Assembly: GCA_022036555.1 (NCBI GenBank)
Contig: CM039128.1
Location: 186,001 to 250,000 of the forward strand
DNA length: 64,000 nucleotides
Source: Microstegium vimineum
Taxonomy: Eukaryota; Streptophyta; Magnoliopsida; Poales; Poaceae
Reading direction: 5' to 3'
The position numbers and the translations under genes are program-made. Shown piece after piece: positions 11,191 through 23,370 of this stretch. Numbering within the stretch: position 1 is the stretch's first letter; the number at the start of each line of letters is the position of its first letter. The notes beneath the pieces are model-generated. The model saw nothing but the letters and a program-made list of their open reading frames with translations, was not told where the DNA came from and did no database searches.

Positions 11191-14100
11191 TGGGCTGAAC
11201 AAGCTCACAGCCCGGTAGAGAGAGATGAAAAAAAATATACACAAGTCGCATCATCGCATGGGCCAAAAAAAATGCGAGGAACAAGTCTTCACGGCCCAGC
11301 CCCTCCCGCAGGATCAGACATCGAGCCGCCAGCCGCCGCAGGCCCGCTGCCCGCACCCGCACGCCTGGCCAGGCCGCCCGGCGCCCCCGTCCTCCGGCCT
11401 CCGCGGACCGCGGCCGCCTGGTGCCCCGCAGCTGCCTCGCGCCGGTGCTCGGCCCCTCCCCTGCGACTCGGCGCCTCGCTCCGCCGCCGCCCGCCGTTCC
11501 GGCCCCGCGGCCCCACCCGCTCCGTGAGCGCGTCTGCTCCGGCCTCCGGCTGCCGGCTTGCTGCACCCGCCCGCTCCGGCTCCGCCCTTGGCCGGCGACG
11601 GCGTTTAGCGGCTAGCCGGCCACAGACAACAGCCAGCAACTGCACAGCCCGCAAGGGACTACTGTCTACTGCTGTCTGTACAGCGTACTGTGTTGAGGTG
11701 AGTACCGAATGTTCTTTTTTTTCCAAATTTAATAATTAGATAGAAGATAGTTAGACTTACTGATTCATGTTGTAGGGCATAGACAATGGAAAGATATTTT
11801 GGGAAGAAAAATATTTTAAAGGTTCCAACCACTACCAATGAGAGTCGGGTTGAACAAAAAAGACCCCGTGTCAAGCTTAATATGAATGATATAGTTGCTG
11901 ATCCAGGACTTAGAAAGCCAATTGATAAATTTCATCATGATATCAGGGATGATGCTAGGAGAGCATATCTACATATGGGTCCACATCAGCTAGTTTGTTC
12001 ATTTCAAAGAACAGAGGGTAAAACTCAAACTATAGGTTTTGTTCAGTCATGGTTTGATCAATTTGATTGGGTAGAATATAGTGTAGCTAAGGATGCAGCC
12101 TATTGCTTTTATTGCTACCTTTTTAAGCCACAAAAAACTAGTAATTTTGGAAATGATGCATTCACCAAAATAGGGTTTAGAAATTGGAAAAAGGGGAAGG
12201 AATGTTTGAGGCAACATGCCCAAGCATTTGATGGCTTTCATAGTAATGCTAGAAAGCGAGCAATTGATTTCCAAAATCAAAGGCAAAGTGTAGAACATGT
12301 GTGGACAGTAACAAGTGCAGCAGACGAGGAGGCTTATAAAGCTCATTTAAATATAATGTTTGGCATTGCTAGATTTTCTCCTTTTGCAAGCTCTTGCATT
12401 TCGTGGACATGATGAGTCTAAAACATCAATAAATAAAGGGAACTTTTAGGAGATGCTTGAGTGGTATAGAAATAAGGATCCTAAGGCTGCACTTGTGACA
12501 GGTGAAAATGCTCCAAGGAATAATCAAATGAGTTGTCCAACAGTTCAGAAAGATTTGGTTAGAGCTTGTGCAGAGGAGACGAGTTAATTAAGAGTGAAAT
12601 AGGAGATCGTTGCTTTGCAGTGCTTGTTGATGAGGCTCGTGATGCATCTATTAAGGAACAAATGGTTGTGGTTGTGAGGTATATGTCATCTCTTAATGTG
12701 TGCAATTTTTTTTCCTATTAATATGTGCAATTTATTTGTTTTCTCTTAATGTGTGTAGTTAACACTATGTTTCCTTTTGGCTTGTAGGTTTGTAAATGAT
12801 AAAGGAAGTGACATTGAGAGGTTCCATGGCCTCCAACATGTTTCTGACACCACATCAACTTCACTAAAAGAAGCATTGGATTCTATGCTTGCAAGACATG
12901 GTCTTTCTATTTCCAAGACTAGAGGACAAGGATATGATGGAGCTTCAAATATGAGATGACAGTTTCATGGGTTACAAATACTGGTATTGAATGCAAATCC
13001 ATTTGCTTTTTACATCCACGATGGGGTACATATCACAAAACATTGTCACGTCTTATGCTCATGTGGGATTCTGTGCTTAAGGTTTTAGAGAATATTTGTG
13101 AAGATGGAACTGATGGGGAAAAGAGAACTACAACATATGGATTGATTTCAAAAATTAAGTCATTTGAATTTGTGTTCATATTACACCTTATGATCACAAT
13201 TTTGGGGTGACTCAAGAACTGTCACAATGTTTGCAAAAGAAAAATCAAAATATTGTTAGAGCAATAGGATTGATTGGTTCTGTGATGAGAACTATGAATG
13301 CCATGAGGGAAAATGGTTGGGATGATCTTTTCCAAGAGGTAAAAATCATTTGTGATGATGCAAAGATAGATATTCCTGTTATGGAAGATATGATACTAGT
13401 TAGAGGTCAATCGAAATTTCGTGGAGCCAAATTAGTGACACACTACCATCATTTCCATCATGGGATTTTCAATGTCGTCCTTGATCAGATTCTTTGTGAG
13501 TTAAACAATCGATTTCCAGAAAGATCAACTGAACTCTTGAGATGTATTGCTTGTCTTAATCCAACAAATCAATTTGCAAAATTTGAGATACAAAAATTAA
13601 TTGAGCTTGCTAAGATTTATAGAGATGACTTCAGTGATTATGATTGTGTCAAGCTAAGAGGTGACCTTCTAGTATTCATTGATAAAGTCATAAATGACAA
13701 AGATTTTGACACTTGTATGGATCTTGGTAGCCTTGCTGAGAAGATGGTTCAAAGTGATAGACATACACATTTCCCTTTGGTGTATCGTCTCATTGAACTT
13801 GCATTGATTTTGCCAGTGGCAACAACAACAGTTGAAAGAGCCTTCTCCGCTATGAACATTATCAAGACTGAATGAAGGAATAAAATGAATGATGATTGGA
13901 TGAATATTAGCATGATATGCTATATTGAGCGGGATTTGTTTGCATCAGTTGAAGATGAGAAAATTCTAAAGCGCTTTCAAGCTTAAGAAACCGCAAGATA
14001 AATTTGCCACGCGAGGCCTCAAGGTGTGTATTGTTTTAGTACATCTCATTTTATAATGCTATCTTGATTTTGAAGAAGTATGACATTTTAAAAAGTTTGT

Positions 14101-14357
14101 AGCATTGAGCAGTGGTCCAAGTGTGGATTCATGAAGACTGAAGACATGGATTTTTATATTATAGAAGGCTCTTTTTATTTGGTACTTTTCTATCCTCAAT
14201 GTTCTATACATCTTTGAACAATTTGAATTGATTCAAATGATTGCTATATGCTTATATCTATTAGTGTATTGTATAGTGAGAAAAAAAGTTTGCCCTCTAT
14301 TATTTAGCCCCCCCCCCCCCCCCCCCCCCCCCTAGTCCATTTCTGGATCCGCCACTG
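11191..14357 (+). mobile_element. hAT-superfamily transposon (ZMYM1/DUF4371 type), decayed
   Basis: A GC-rich leader (11270-11640) precedes a possible intron and a transposase reading frame starting at 11786. The right terminus reads TTTCTGGATCCGCCACTG, ending at 14357, the inverted form of a CAGTGGCGGATCCAG-type hAT end. A run of about 25 C residues (14308-14332) lies just inside. No matching left terminus CAGTGGCGGATCC was found, so the left boundary is only approximate. A related deletion derivative lies at 31.9-32.9 kb. Confidence 0.6.
11786..13986 (+). pseudogene. hAT transposase relic, TTF-type zinc finger plus DUF4371 plus hATC
   Basis: The frame opens with MERYFGKKN and carries a TTF/MYM-like finger region (YCFYCYLFKP, residues about 105-115) typical of ZMYM1-like plant hAT transposases. 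The body continues in broken pieces: a frameshift near 12375 (one extra T in a T run), an in-frame stop near 12447, a probable intron around 12680-12787, further stops near 12957, then 13207-13875 ending in the hATC dimerisation region (PVATTTVERAFSAMN). The frame breaks again at 13873 (TGA) and ends near 13986. The protein would bind terminal repeats and catalyse hAT transposition, but this copy cannot encode it. The decay looks genuine (several stops as well as indels). Confidence 0.75.
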
Positions 14358-15110
14358 ACTGGCCTGCTGCCGAACCCGAATCCATCTGACCATGTACGAT
14401 CTATGATGCCTGGTCTAGAGCCGGATTTCCCCAATGCGCGCGTGTATATAACTAATGATGATCAATCAACAAGTAGCTGAATGAATAATGCCCATGCATG
14501 TTCCAAGGTCCTTTAATTTTGCAGTCATAGTGCAGTGTTGGGCGTGAAAAGCCATTTCTGGTATCAGAGTTAGTCATATCTTTATCATGGAGGCAGAACA
14601 TTTTCTTTTCATTGACCATGACGATGTACTATATTTATTGGCAATTGTTCTAGCTTCAAGAGAAAATTGTTCAAAAAAGATTTCCCAAGTTTAACAAATG
14701 TTATAATTTCTTTCCTCCTGATCACCAATGTTGATGAGGGAGCACTCCTTGGTCCTCCATACAATGGAGGTGATGAGCTCGAGCCTCGAGGTGGTGCTGC
14801 AGCTTGGGGTGGCCTTGTGGTCTTCTCCTTCTCCTTTCGCCTTTCCGTTCTCCTTGAGTTCTTAGTGTTCTTGCTTGGAGAGATAGTGAGAGAGTTATGC
14901 CACATTAGATCCGGGCCCATGTAGGCAACGACTGTGCACTATCAGACCTTTCCACACCCACTTGGCGAATAGTTCCCACCAAACATGTGTCTAGTTGAGT
15001 TGATTGGCCCATGCTAACTTGCTGAGTTGGCATTGCCAGGCTCTTCGTGTCATAGGGCCAGACTGTCTGCAAGCCGAAACACCAAGGGCAAGGGTTTACA
15101 CTCAACTTCA
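14358..15110. other. Intergenic region downstream of the NLR-kinase gene
   Basis: No gene recognised. A stretch at 14640-14680 resembles the CAAGAGAAATTGTT phrase of the repeat at 10741-11190. Opposed open frames at 14609-14924 are shadows of one another in a proline/glycine-biased patch. Confidence 0.35.
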
Positions 15111-18100
15111 TTATTTGAGTTCCCCCATTCTCTTTCTATTTGTGATATCGCCAATGTTAGGCCTTTGCTTTCGGTCAGTATGAACACAATCTAACGCTAT
15201 TTCAACACATCTCTTTACTTGATGGCATTCATAATGTAGTGATGTACATCCCGGTGTTTCATGTACTCTTTTCCTCCAATTTTCTTGTACCTATAAGAGA
15301 ACGAACCACAAAGAAAGTGTGCCACTAAATGTGTTATGCATAACAAAAATATTACATTAAGTTTTTGCGTGTGTGGCACACACATTCAGGGATATTAATA
15401 ATTTGATATGAGGGACTTAACTTACATGATCAATAAATTCCTGAGAAGGCATTTCAGCTATCTTGCGGTAGCCTTCAGAGCCAGCAATTATCTTTATCAT
15501 TACAACACCCAAGCTGAATATGTCAAACTTGTTGGAAACGTAATTCTGCTCAATGAATTCCGGAGGGCAATATCCACTGCATGCATGACATCATAAATTG
15601 TAGATGTAATAGTAGTGTTAAACCCCAGAATTAGTTGATGCTGAAACAGAGTTCAAAGATGCATTAAGTTACTTTGTTCCTAGAGGACGTAATGTGGCTT
15701 GAGTCTGGTCATCGTAGATAAGCTTCGATAAACCAAAATCTGCAAGTTTTGGCACCATATCCATGTCGAGTAATATATTGCCAGGTTTTAGATCTAAATG
15801 GTACATAGGACTTTCTAGTCCCTCATGAAGGTATTTCAGACCCTCCCAAGTCCCCTTAATAATTTTGTAGCGTGTCTGCCAGTCCAGTCCATGGAATTCA
15901 TCTATAGAAGCAAACAGAGGGATATTTTTTTAGAAAATGGAAAAATATCCAGCCTGGAAACAGAGGGAGATATTGAGTAAATATAATACTAAGCAACATT
16001 GCCGAGATATAGGATATTTATCTTACCGTCAAGGTGTTCTTGCAAACTTCCATTGTGCATAAACTCAAAGCAAAGAGCTCTATAGATTTCATCAGCAAGA
16101 ACAAACTTCCCTTCGTACTCGACAAATTCACGCTTTGTTTCACAGCAGTAGCCAAGTAGCTCTACAATATTAGGATGGTTGAGTCTCTTAAGGTTCTCGA
16201 ACTCCTTCCTGAATTCTTCCTCTTCATAGTCAAGGCGTTGTGGCATTGAATGAAGCAATTTCACGGCAATCGCTTTGTCATTATTTTGCACACCCTAATG
16301 AACATCCCTTATGAGTTGTATTATAGAAATGTATAATTTCAGTGTTAATGGGCATTAGAATTGATAGATAATGCAACTACATTTTCAGTCTATACATGAA
16401 GTTCTCCTAGCAGTTCCAATAATAGTTAAAAATGGTTTGTTTATTTAACAAACAATACTCCGATGTTTTAGAATTGTAGTTGGACGACATAGACATGGGG
16501 GGGGGGGGGGGGGGGGGGGGGGTCGGGGGAAATGTTTGCCTTGTATACTGTTCCAAATGTCCCACTACCAATCCTTCGCTTATTGGAGAAATCCTCTGTG
16601 ATTTTACTTAATAATTCTAATGGCATGACTTCTGGTGCCACTTGAAAATGGTGTAACTTGTCAATGTACCCAAGGTCAAGGAAACCTATCTGCAAGGAAT
16701 GACAACTTATCATGCATGTGGAATCAGAAGGATAGAATACTACTACCTCCAGTCAAAAATACTTACACATTTGACTTTGCATGGTTTTTTATATGTATCT
16801 TTAACCACTATTTTCTTCTGGGATATCTTCTTGAAATCCTTCAAATATAAGAGGTTGTGTAAGTATTTTGAATACAAATCAACACATATGACTTGCACAT
16901 TTTCAAACTATATAACCTTTGCATTTTTTAAATATTAGAACAAATCTTATCCTAAACAAGAAGTTTAAATTTGTGACCTGAGGGGAGACCAGTAGTTTGG
17001 GAAAAAATAAATAAAAATAGCACTAGTATACCTCGTCATTTGCACACCGACCAAATCTTTCAAGAATAAGTGTGGGACGGTTGGGATGGCTGTGGACTAT
17101 GCGCTTCAGTGCTGCCTCTGCCTCCTCTACATCCTCAGTCTTGCCTCCCCAACAGTCAATTTGAACATGGGCTTTCTCAAGCAAACGAAGGTAGCTCAAT
17201 TTAGAGAAGTCGTCGAAATCAAAGTTGGAATCCTTCATGGCACGCACATGGATGTGGAGCTCAACAGATTTGAGGCAAGGCATAGCACCTGGTTGAAACA
17301 TCAGCCAGGTTTTTGTTCTGAGATACCGCAGTTTGGGGAATGCAAAAGGAGCAATGACTTGGCTGCAGGGCTCATCACTGCACGGTCCATCGCAGAAAAG
17401 CTCTAGTTCTTGGATTTTCTGCAGTTTGCTTAGAGACTCCACTAAGGCTTCCATCCATTTGCCATAGAAGCTTTCTGTGTTAATAACACTGAGCAACCTT
17501 AAATCTGTCATCTTGCTCAGATCTTTAGCAAAGTTTAAGGAATTACTGTCAAGTGTCCCCAACCGCAGCTCTTCCAATGATGTTAGGTTTCCCATCCCTT
17601 CTGGCAATTCTAGTATTAACCCAAAACACCGCAAGCACTTCAGTTGTGTTAGCTTGGTAACACTGTGTGGCAGTGCGGTAATGTAGGTATCCGTCAAGAC
17701 TAGTGTCTGTAAATATGTTAAATCACCAATTTCCATCGGCAGATTACAAAAATTCCTCCACAAAGTCCAAGGTATCTCAAATGAAGTAACCCCGCAAGGT
17801 TTTTCAGACCATCAGAACTGTCGTCTGCAGTTAGTATCTCACAACCATCTAAAGAAAGGACACGTAAAACCTTAAAACTTGGGAGTAGTAATATCATACT
17901 GCTAATACGGCTCCAGGTGACATTAAATGACCTCACTTTTGGTTTGCATGTTCTAGTCATATCCAACTTCTCCAGGACTCTATTTTGGACGGAGATTATA
18001 CGAGCATAACTTTGACAAGCAGGCAGATGTTGATCATGATCATACCTTTCCAATACAGTCACAAAGTTTTCCTGTTTTCCCATGGAATGAATCAAATCAA

Positions 18101-19858
18101 GCACCATGTTGTGAACACGGCAACCACACATGTTTGTGTCCTCATTTTCTACTGGCTCGATCATGCTTCTACTGATAAGCTCATGCAAATACCTCTCTCC
18201 GACCTGAAATAATGATTCCCCTTGTTCTTCATGCACAAAACCTTCAGCTACCCATCTCCACACCAACGTGTCTTTCTCAATTACATGATCTTCAGGAAAT
18301 ATGCTCAAGTACAATAAGCAGGTCTTTAGATGGCTTGGTAGGTCATAGTAACTAAATTGGATTATCTTTCTTGTGTTCTCAATAGCTATATTATCTTTGT
18401 GGCCAAATCCAATAGAGTTGTATAACATAGTCCATTCCTTTTGTGGTTTACCGGCCAACAAACTAGCTATTGTAACTATAGCTAATGGTATACCACTACA
18501 TTTCTGTAGAATATATTCGGTGAACTGCTCGTCCAGTGGATCAAAAGTAATTGTGCCTTTCTGACCAAACAATGTGGCATAGAATAGTTCCTTGGAGCCA
18601 TCAACAGAAAGTGGCATTACCTGAAAAACTTCACCACTCGTTTCTGCGATATCGAGTCTACGAGAAGTTGTGATTATTCTACTTCCACATCCACAATCCA
18701 CCAAAGCACATTTAATTACTTCCCATGATGACATGTCCCGTATATCATCAATCACAATTAAGAACCTATTATTACGTACCATGACAAAGCAACAGCCACC
18801 AATTAGTAAAACTATCTAGACTTCTGTGGAAAAAAACATAAGCATAAAAATAGTATAGGATTTCTGATATAAAATTGTGTATTTTGGGAGTGGATTAGTA
18901 GAAACTCTTAGAGATGGTCTTCTTTTTCTCCTTATATCTTTTTAGGAGTTGTAAAACATGATGTTTTTGAACGACCATTTGTCAAAAAAAAAAAAAAAGG
19001 GCTGCGAACGAAAGGCATTGAGTGGCTATCCATATATACCTCTTGTTTTTTAGGAGATTTCGGAGCTCGTCCATTAGCTGCCTTTCATTCGTTCTAGCCA
19101 TGCTAAGAACAATATACCTTTCCTTGTCAATATCTATGAGAATGTCCCACAAGGCTCTCTTCATGTCAGGTTGTAGGCCAATAGAAACAAAACTGCTGCA
19201 ATGGAAGTCGCCTTTAACATTTTCATAGACTGTTTTTGCAAGAGTGGTCTTGCCCATGCCTCCATCACCCCAAACAGAGACTTTCTCCAATCTATGAGAT
19301 GAAGAAGACATCCTAGATATGAGCATAGCTCGTAGCTTGTGGGTGCCAATAAGTCGTGCCGCTCCTTTGTAGGAGTAGTACACATCATCGTCGTCAAGGC
19401 ATGTGCCAACAGTAGTGCTGCTAGTTGTAGCGACAAAACCACCAGCTGTGGCATGCTGCGAGGCAGCCAGATTCTTGACTTGGATCTTGATATCTTCCAA
19501 CGTCTCCCTGAAGGTGTCATCGTCATGGTTGTTGGTGATAGGCTCCCTGCTAGAGCTTTTGTCGAAGCGTAGCAGTAAGCTGTCGATGATATCCTCTGTC
19601 ATATGACAGCTCCCTCAGCTCGAAGGCGCAATACTGCTTATTATTATCGCCCTGTGGGTCATATGACATATTGCATAGGGCAGCAGAGTGCATTCTCCTC
19701 AGCTGTTTCTCAAGAGACTCTAAGTCTTCCTTTGTCTGAACAAGTTTGTGCTCCTGCGGCTTCAGGAACTTGCCCAGCTTGAGGAGCAGGCGTCCCATGG
19801 CCCCCGTCATGGGAATGGGATCCAATTCCATGGCGGCTTGGTGGTCGATTGCTTCCAT
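15111..19858 (-). CDS. CC-NB-ARC-LRR immune receptor with integrated C-terminal protein kinase
   Basis: Read right to left. Exon 1 (19858-19040) encodes an Rx-type coiled coil (start MEAIDHQ at 19858; MELDPIP at 19831 is an alternative) and the P-loop GDGGMGKTT. Exon 2 (18765-17032) has kinase-2 FLIVIDD, RNBS-B GSRIITTSR, GLPL-like CSGIPLAI, an MHD variant (VHNMVLDL) and LRRs. The last LRR codon abuts a donor, and the next exon continues in phase into a protein kinase: 16689-16540 (IGSGTFGTVYK), 16294-16027 (AIAVK), 15901-15673 (HLDLKP, DFG), 15576-15426 (CPPEF) and 15290-15111 (KQRPNIGDI, stop). The intron after 16540 would use a GC donor. There are no frame breaks in the kinase exons. Two breaks lie in the NLR part, near 19603 (within ELSYD) and near 17753 (beside a T run). 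The call of one transcription unit is an inference from phase and orientation. Confidence 0.72.
16497..16522. repeat. Poly-G run in an intron of the NLR-kinase gene
   Basis: 26 consecutive G residues on the plus strand (poly-C on the coding strand), about 20 bp downstream of the first kinase exon. Such runs are unstable and often mis-sized in assemblies. Confidence 0.9.
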
Positions 19859-20049
19859 ATATAGCGTCTGATCTTTGCAACTGCTAGCTAGATTGAATCG
19901 ACGATGCAGATTAAAAGATGTAAGCATCAGTTATTGTGTAATACTGTACCTCTGATTATTTTAATTAATAAAAAAAGTTCCTTATATGAAATTGTGTGTT
20001 TTTCTCTTACAAATAGCAGGACCGAAGTCATCCTACCTAGAGAATACTA

Positions 20050-20309
20050 CTCCCTTCATCCCAAATTGTAAATCATTTCAAGAATCTTAGAGAGTCAAAG
20101 CATCTCAAGTTTGACCAAGAATTATAGACAAAATTATAAAGATTTATAACATCAAATAGGAATACTATGAAAATATAATTGATAACGAATCTAATGATAC
20201 TTATTTGAGATCATAAATATTATTATATTATTATATAAGTTTGGTCAAACTTGAGAAACTTTGACTCTGTAAGATTCTTGGAATGACTTACAATTTAGGA
20301 TAGAGGGAG
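20050..20309. mobile_element. Stowaway MITE
   Basis: The termini are CTCCCTTCATCCC and GGATAGAGGGAG, inverted to each other and flanked by TA on both sides (20048-20049 and 20310-20311). Internal text CAAGAATCTTAGAGAGTCAAAG is shared in inverted form with the other end. About 260 bp, non-coding, typical of Tc1/mariner-derived MITEs of grasses. It lies in the 5-prime flank of the NLR-kinase gene. Confidence 0.85.
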
Positions 20310-20583
20310 TATATTGTATACCAAGCAGGTGAAACTCTCACTATCGAAAAAAAAAATAACTAGCGATCCAGGATTAGCACTGACCTTGGGGAATTAAGCT
20401 TAGCTTAGCTAGCTTTCAGGAGGTTTGAGGTTGAGGGACACCACACCAGCACCAGCACTATCGACCGACCCAGCTGAGGAAGGATCGAAAATTTGAAAAC
20501 GAAGATGGAGAAGATCCAGAGTCCAGACAGACAAGGAAGATAAAGCAGAGAATGCATAGCAAACGCAGAGCAGCAGCACTGCG

Positions 20584-20618
<35 letters not shown>

Positions 20619-20650
20619 CTTGACTTGATCGAACCCCCCCCCCCCCCCTA
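20584..20650. repeat. (TA)n microsatellite and poly-C run
   Basis: TATATA repeats cover about 20584-20615, and a C run of about 15 bases lies at 20634-20648. Both are simple repeats. Confidence 0.85.
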
Positions 20651-20806
20651 TGTTTAGTGCGTGGATCAACATTATCACAAGATGACAGCGTGTGGGGCCT
20701 GGCCGGCTTGGAAAATACTAGGATGCTCATGTGACACCAAGAGTAGTCCGCTCGCCTGTGCAATTAAGCTTGAAGCGTCGGAGTGACTAAGTAGTAAGCA
20801 GAACTA

Positions 20807-21055
20807 CTCCCTCCGTCCCAAACTATAAGACGTTCTAAGAATCTTGGAGAGTCGAACTATCTTAACTTTGACTAAAGTTATATGTCATTTAAGATGTCTA
20901 CTAAGTATTATAAGATTCGTTATCAATTATATTTTTATAACATGTCTATTTAATATCATGAATCTTTACAATTTTTTCTATAATTATTGGTCAAATTTGA
21001 GATGCTTTGACTCTCCAAGATTCTTGGAACGTCTTATAATTTGGGACGGAGGGAG
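20807..21055. mobile_element. Stowaway MITE
   Basis: Termini CTCCCTCCGTCCC and GGGACGGAGGGAG are perfect inverted repeats flanked by TA (20805-20806, 21056-21057). The inverted similarity continues inward (ACTATAAGACGTTCTAAGAATC versus its complement). About 249 bp, non-coding. Confidence 0.92.
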
Positions 21056-21170
21056 TATTCAACATCTATGGCTGTTGTGAATCGTGATTTCCTCCTTCCC
21101 AGTCGGATATGATGGAGTATAATATCACAAACAACAATCTACCAACGATCCTTCTCTGTTTGCTCCTCAA

Positions 21171-22313
21171 AATCTCATGTTGTAGCTTCTTCACAAAATT
21201 GTTTCATGTTCAAGAGAAACTGTTTCAAGTTCTAAGATAATCATTCAACGTTTAATTGAAAGAGTTAAATGCACCAGGACCCTTGAACTTGTAAGCGTGT
21301 GTCACATAACCCCCTGAAGTTTGAAAAGGCATTTCTAACCCTTAAACTTATTAAATAGTACACATAGACCCCTGAATTTCGAAAATACATTTCAAACGCC
21401 CTAAACTTTTTAAGTGGTACACCACAGGCCTATACTTGTCATGCGAACATTTTTTACCAATGTGGCGTTGCTAGGTGGAAAAAAAAGATGCATCAAACCA
21501 CTTGAAACTCAATCTGTGTCACTGTCATCATCGTGGGAGCCACCTCCACACAGAGGTGCTCATCGTCAAGAAGGACAACGAGGGGAGGATCAACGGTTGG
21601 AGGTGAGGTGGCGCGTCAAAGAAATCACAATCCTGGCCGCCAGCGATGCTTCTCCTAGTTGCAGATCAAAACAGTAGGTACATGACTCATGTTAGCAATG
21701 CTTCCATGCATGACTGGCCATGGCATGACCGAAGCAACACGCAAAAGCATTACGGACCGGGGCCACATGTATGTGGTCTAGCCTACAAGTAGGAGAAGCA
21801 TCACTAGCGGCTAGGGTCGTACTTTTTGTGACGCGCCATGGCGTCACCCCATCCTCCAACCGTTGATGATCTCCTCGTGAGTACCTCTATGCGGAGGCGG
21901 CTCCTACACCGATGACATCAACACAGATTGAGTTTCAGGGGATTTGGTGCTTAACTTTTTGCCACGTAGCAGCGACACATTGGCAAAAAAAAATACTCGC
22001 GTGGTAAGTATGGGTCTGTGGTGTACCACTTAACAAGTGTAGGGGGCTAGAAATACATTTTAAAAGTTCAGGGGCCTATATGTACCACTTAACAAGTTTA
22101 AAGGGTCAGAAATGCATTTTCAAAGTTCAGATGCCTATATGTTTACAAGTTCAAAGGTCCCTGGTGCATTTAACTCTAATTGAAATAAGTGTTCCACATT
22201 AATGAGAAAATTATTCCATATTAAAAAAATGCTCTACAGACTGCAGAGTCCCAATCTATCCATATGATTTTTTTATCAACATGAGTATGGGACTATGGGC
22301 TGCACAAGCTCAC
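21171..22313. repeat. Dispersed repeat interrupted by a MULE
   Basis: Sequence at 21180-21261 resumes at 22177 after the inserted element, and together they match the repeat at 10741-11190 (TTCAAGAGAAACTGTTTC, then ATTAATGAGAAAATTATTCC, then GGGCTGCACAAGCTCACA). The uninterrupted copy at 10.8 kb acts as a pre-insertion allele, confirming the insertion boundaries. Confidence 0.6.
21262..22176. mobile_element. Mutator-like inverted-repeat element (non-autonomous MULE)
   Basis: Both ends begin GAGTTAAATGCACCAGG on their own strand, and the inverted repeat runs inward for about 200 bp with scattered mismatches. The element is flanked by an identical 9-bp duplication TAATTGAAA (21253-21261 and 22177-22185), the Mutator target-site length. 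There is no transposase. The central part also pairs (CATCCTCCAACCGTTGATGA versus its complement near 21590), so almost the whole 915 bp can fold on itself. Confidence 0.9.
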
Positions 22314-22334
22314 ATGGGCCAACATTTTTTTTTT

Positions 22335-23370
22335 GGCACAATAGCCGTTTTGGCCCCTTAACTATCACCGAAGGCTCAAATTGGTCCTTGAACTATCAAA
22401 ACGGCCACTTTGACCCCTCAACTATCACCGAATGCTCAAATTGGCCCCTGAACTATCAAAACGGTCACTTTGGTCCTTAAACTTATGATTTTCGTCTCAA
22501 TTTGAACAATTATCCCTGATCGATGGACACATGGACAAATGGATTGTGAAAAGGTCGAAACTGCCCCTTATTATTTTCTTTATTTGTTGGCCGCTAACCA
22601 CATTTCCAACCTCGTTGTTTGTTTTAAAAAAAATACCAAAATATGATTTAATGTTAGAAAATTCATAAAAACAAATTATTTTATCTTAGAAAAATCAATG
22701 AGCACAAATGGTTGAAGGTACATAGTAGAGAATAATCTCCTAAACAAATATAGTACAAAACATATAACCTGGATGCAAATTTGAGGAGTTACTTTTCATG
22801 AGGAGTTATCCACATGAGACATGATTTTATAAAACACATGAAGTTTACCTGGTTAAGCTAGACTAGAATTTACCTACATTTACATCTACTGTTTCACTTT
22901 AACCTAGTTTTGAATTTTATGAGATCATATAAGCTTTAAATATTCTAAGCGAGTAATAAAAAGGTATATCATGATTGTAGTAAAACAATTTTTAGTAAAA
23001 TAAAACCGGTTTCGAACATTAAATTTTGGTAGAACAATTTTTTTATGAATTCTCTAACATTAAATTAGATTTTGTTATTTTTAAAACAAACGGTAGGGTT
23101 GGAAACGCCGTGAACGGTTAACAAGTAAAAAAAATAATGAGGGGTGGTTTCGACCTTTTCGCAGTTTATCTGTCCACATCGATCAGGGATAATGGATGCA
23201 ATTGAGACGAAAATCATAAGTTCAAGGGCCAAAGTGGTCATTTTGATAGTTTAAGGGTCAATTTGAGCCTTCGGTGATAGTTGAGGGGTCAAAGTGGTCG
23301 TTTTGATAATTCAGGGGTCAATTTTTTAAGCCTTTAGTGATAATTGAGGGGTCAAAACGGCTATTTTGCC
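22335..23370. mobile_element. Mutator-like long-TIR element upstream of TFIIA-gamma
   Basis: Left end GGCACAATAGCCGTTTTGG and right end (complement) GGCAAAATAGCCGTTTTGA are inverted copies. Similarity extends inward about 330 bp, and each arm also contains short direct repeats of CCCCTCAACTATCACCGAA / GGCTCAAATTGG. Both sides abut poly-T (10 and 17 bases), so the duplication is masked in the T run. No transposase is visible. It ends 370 bp before the TFIIA-gamma start codon, directly against the gene's leader. Confidence 0.8.

Noticed and set aside
11171..11739. Overlapping frames of up to 155 codons
   Set aside because: Pro/Ala/Arg-rich on both strands; this is the GC-rich leader of the hAT element.
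15408..15596. Plus-strand frame of 62 codons
   Set aside because: Antisense shadow of a kinase exon of the NLR-kinase gene.
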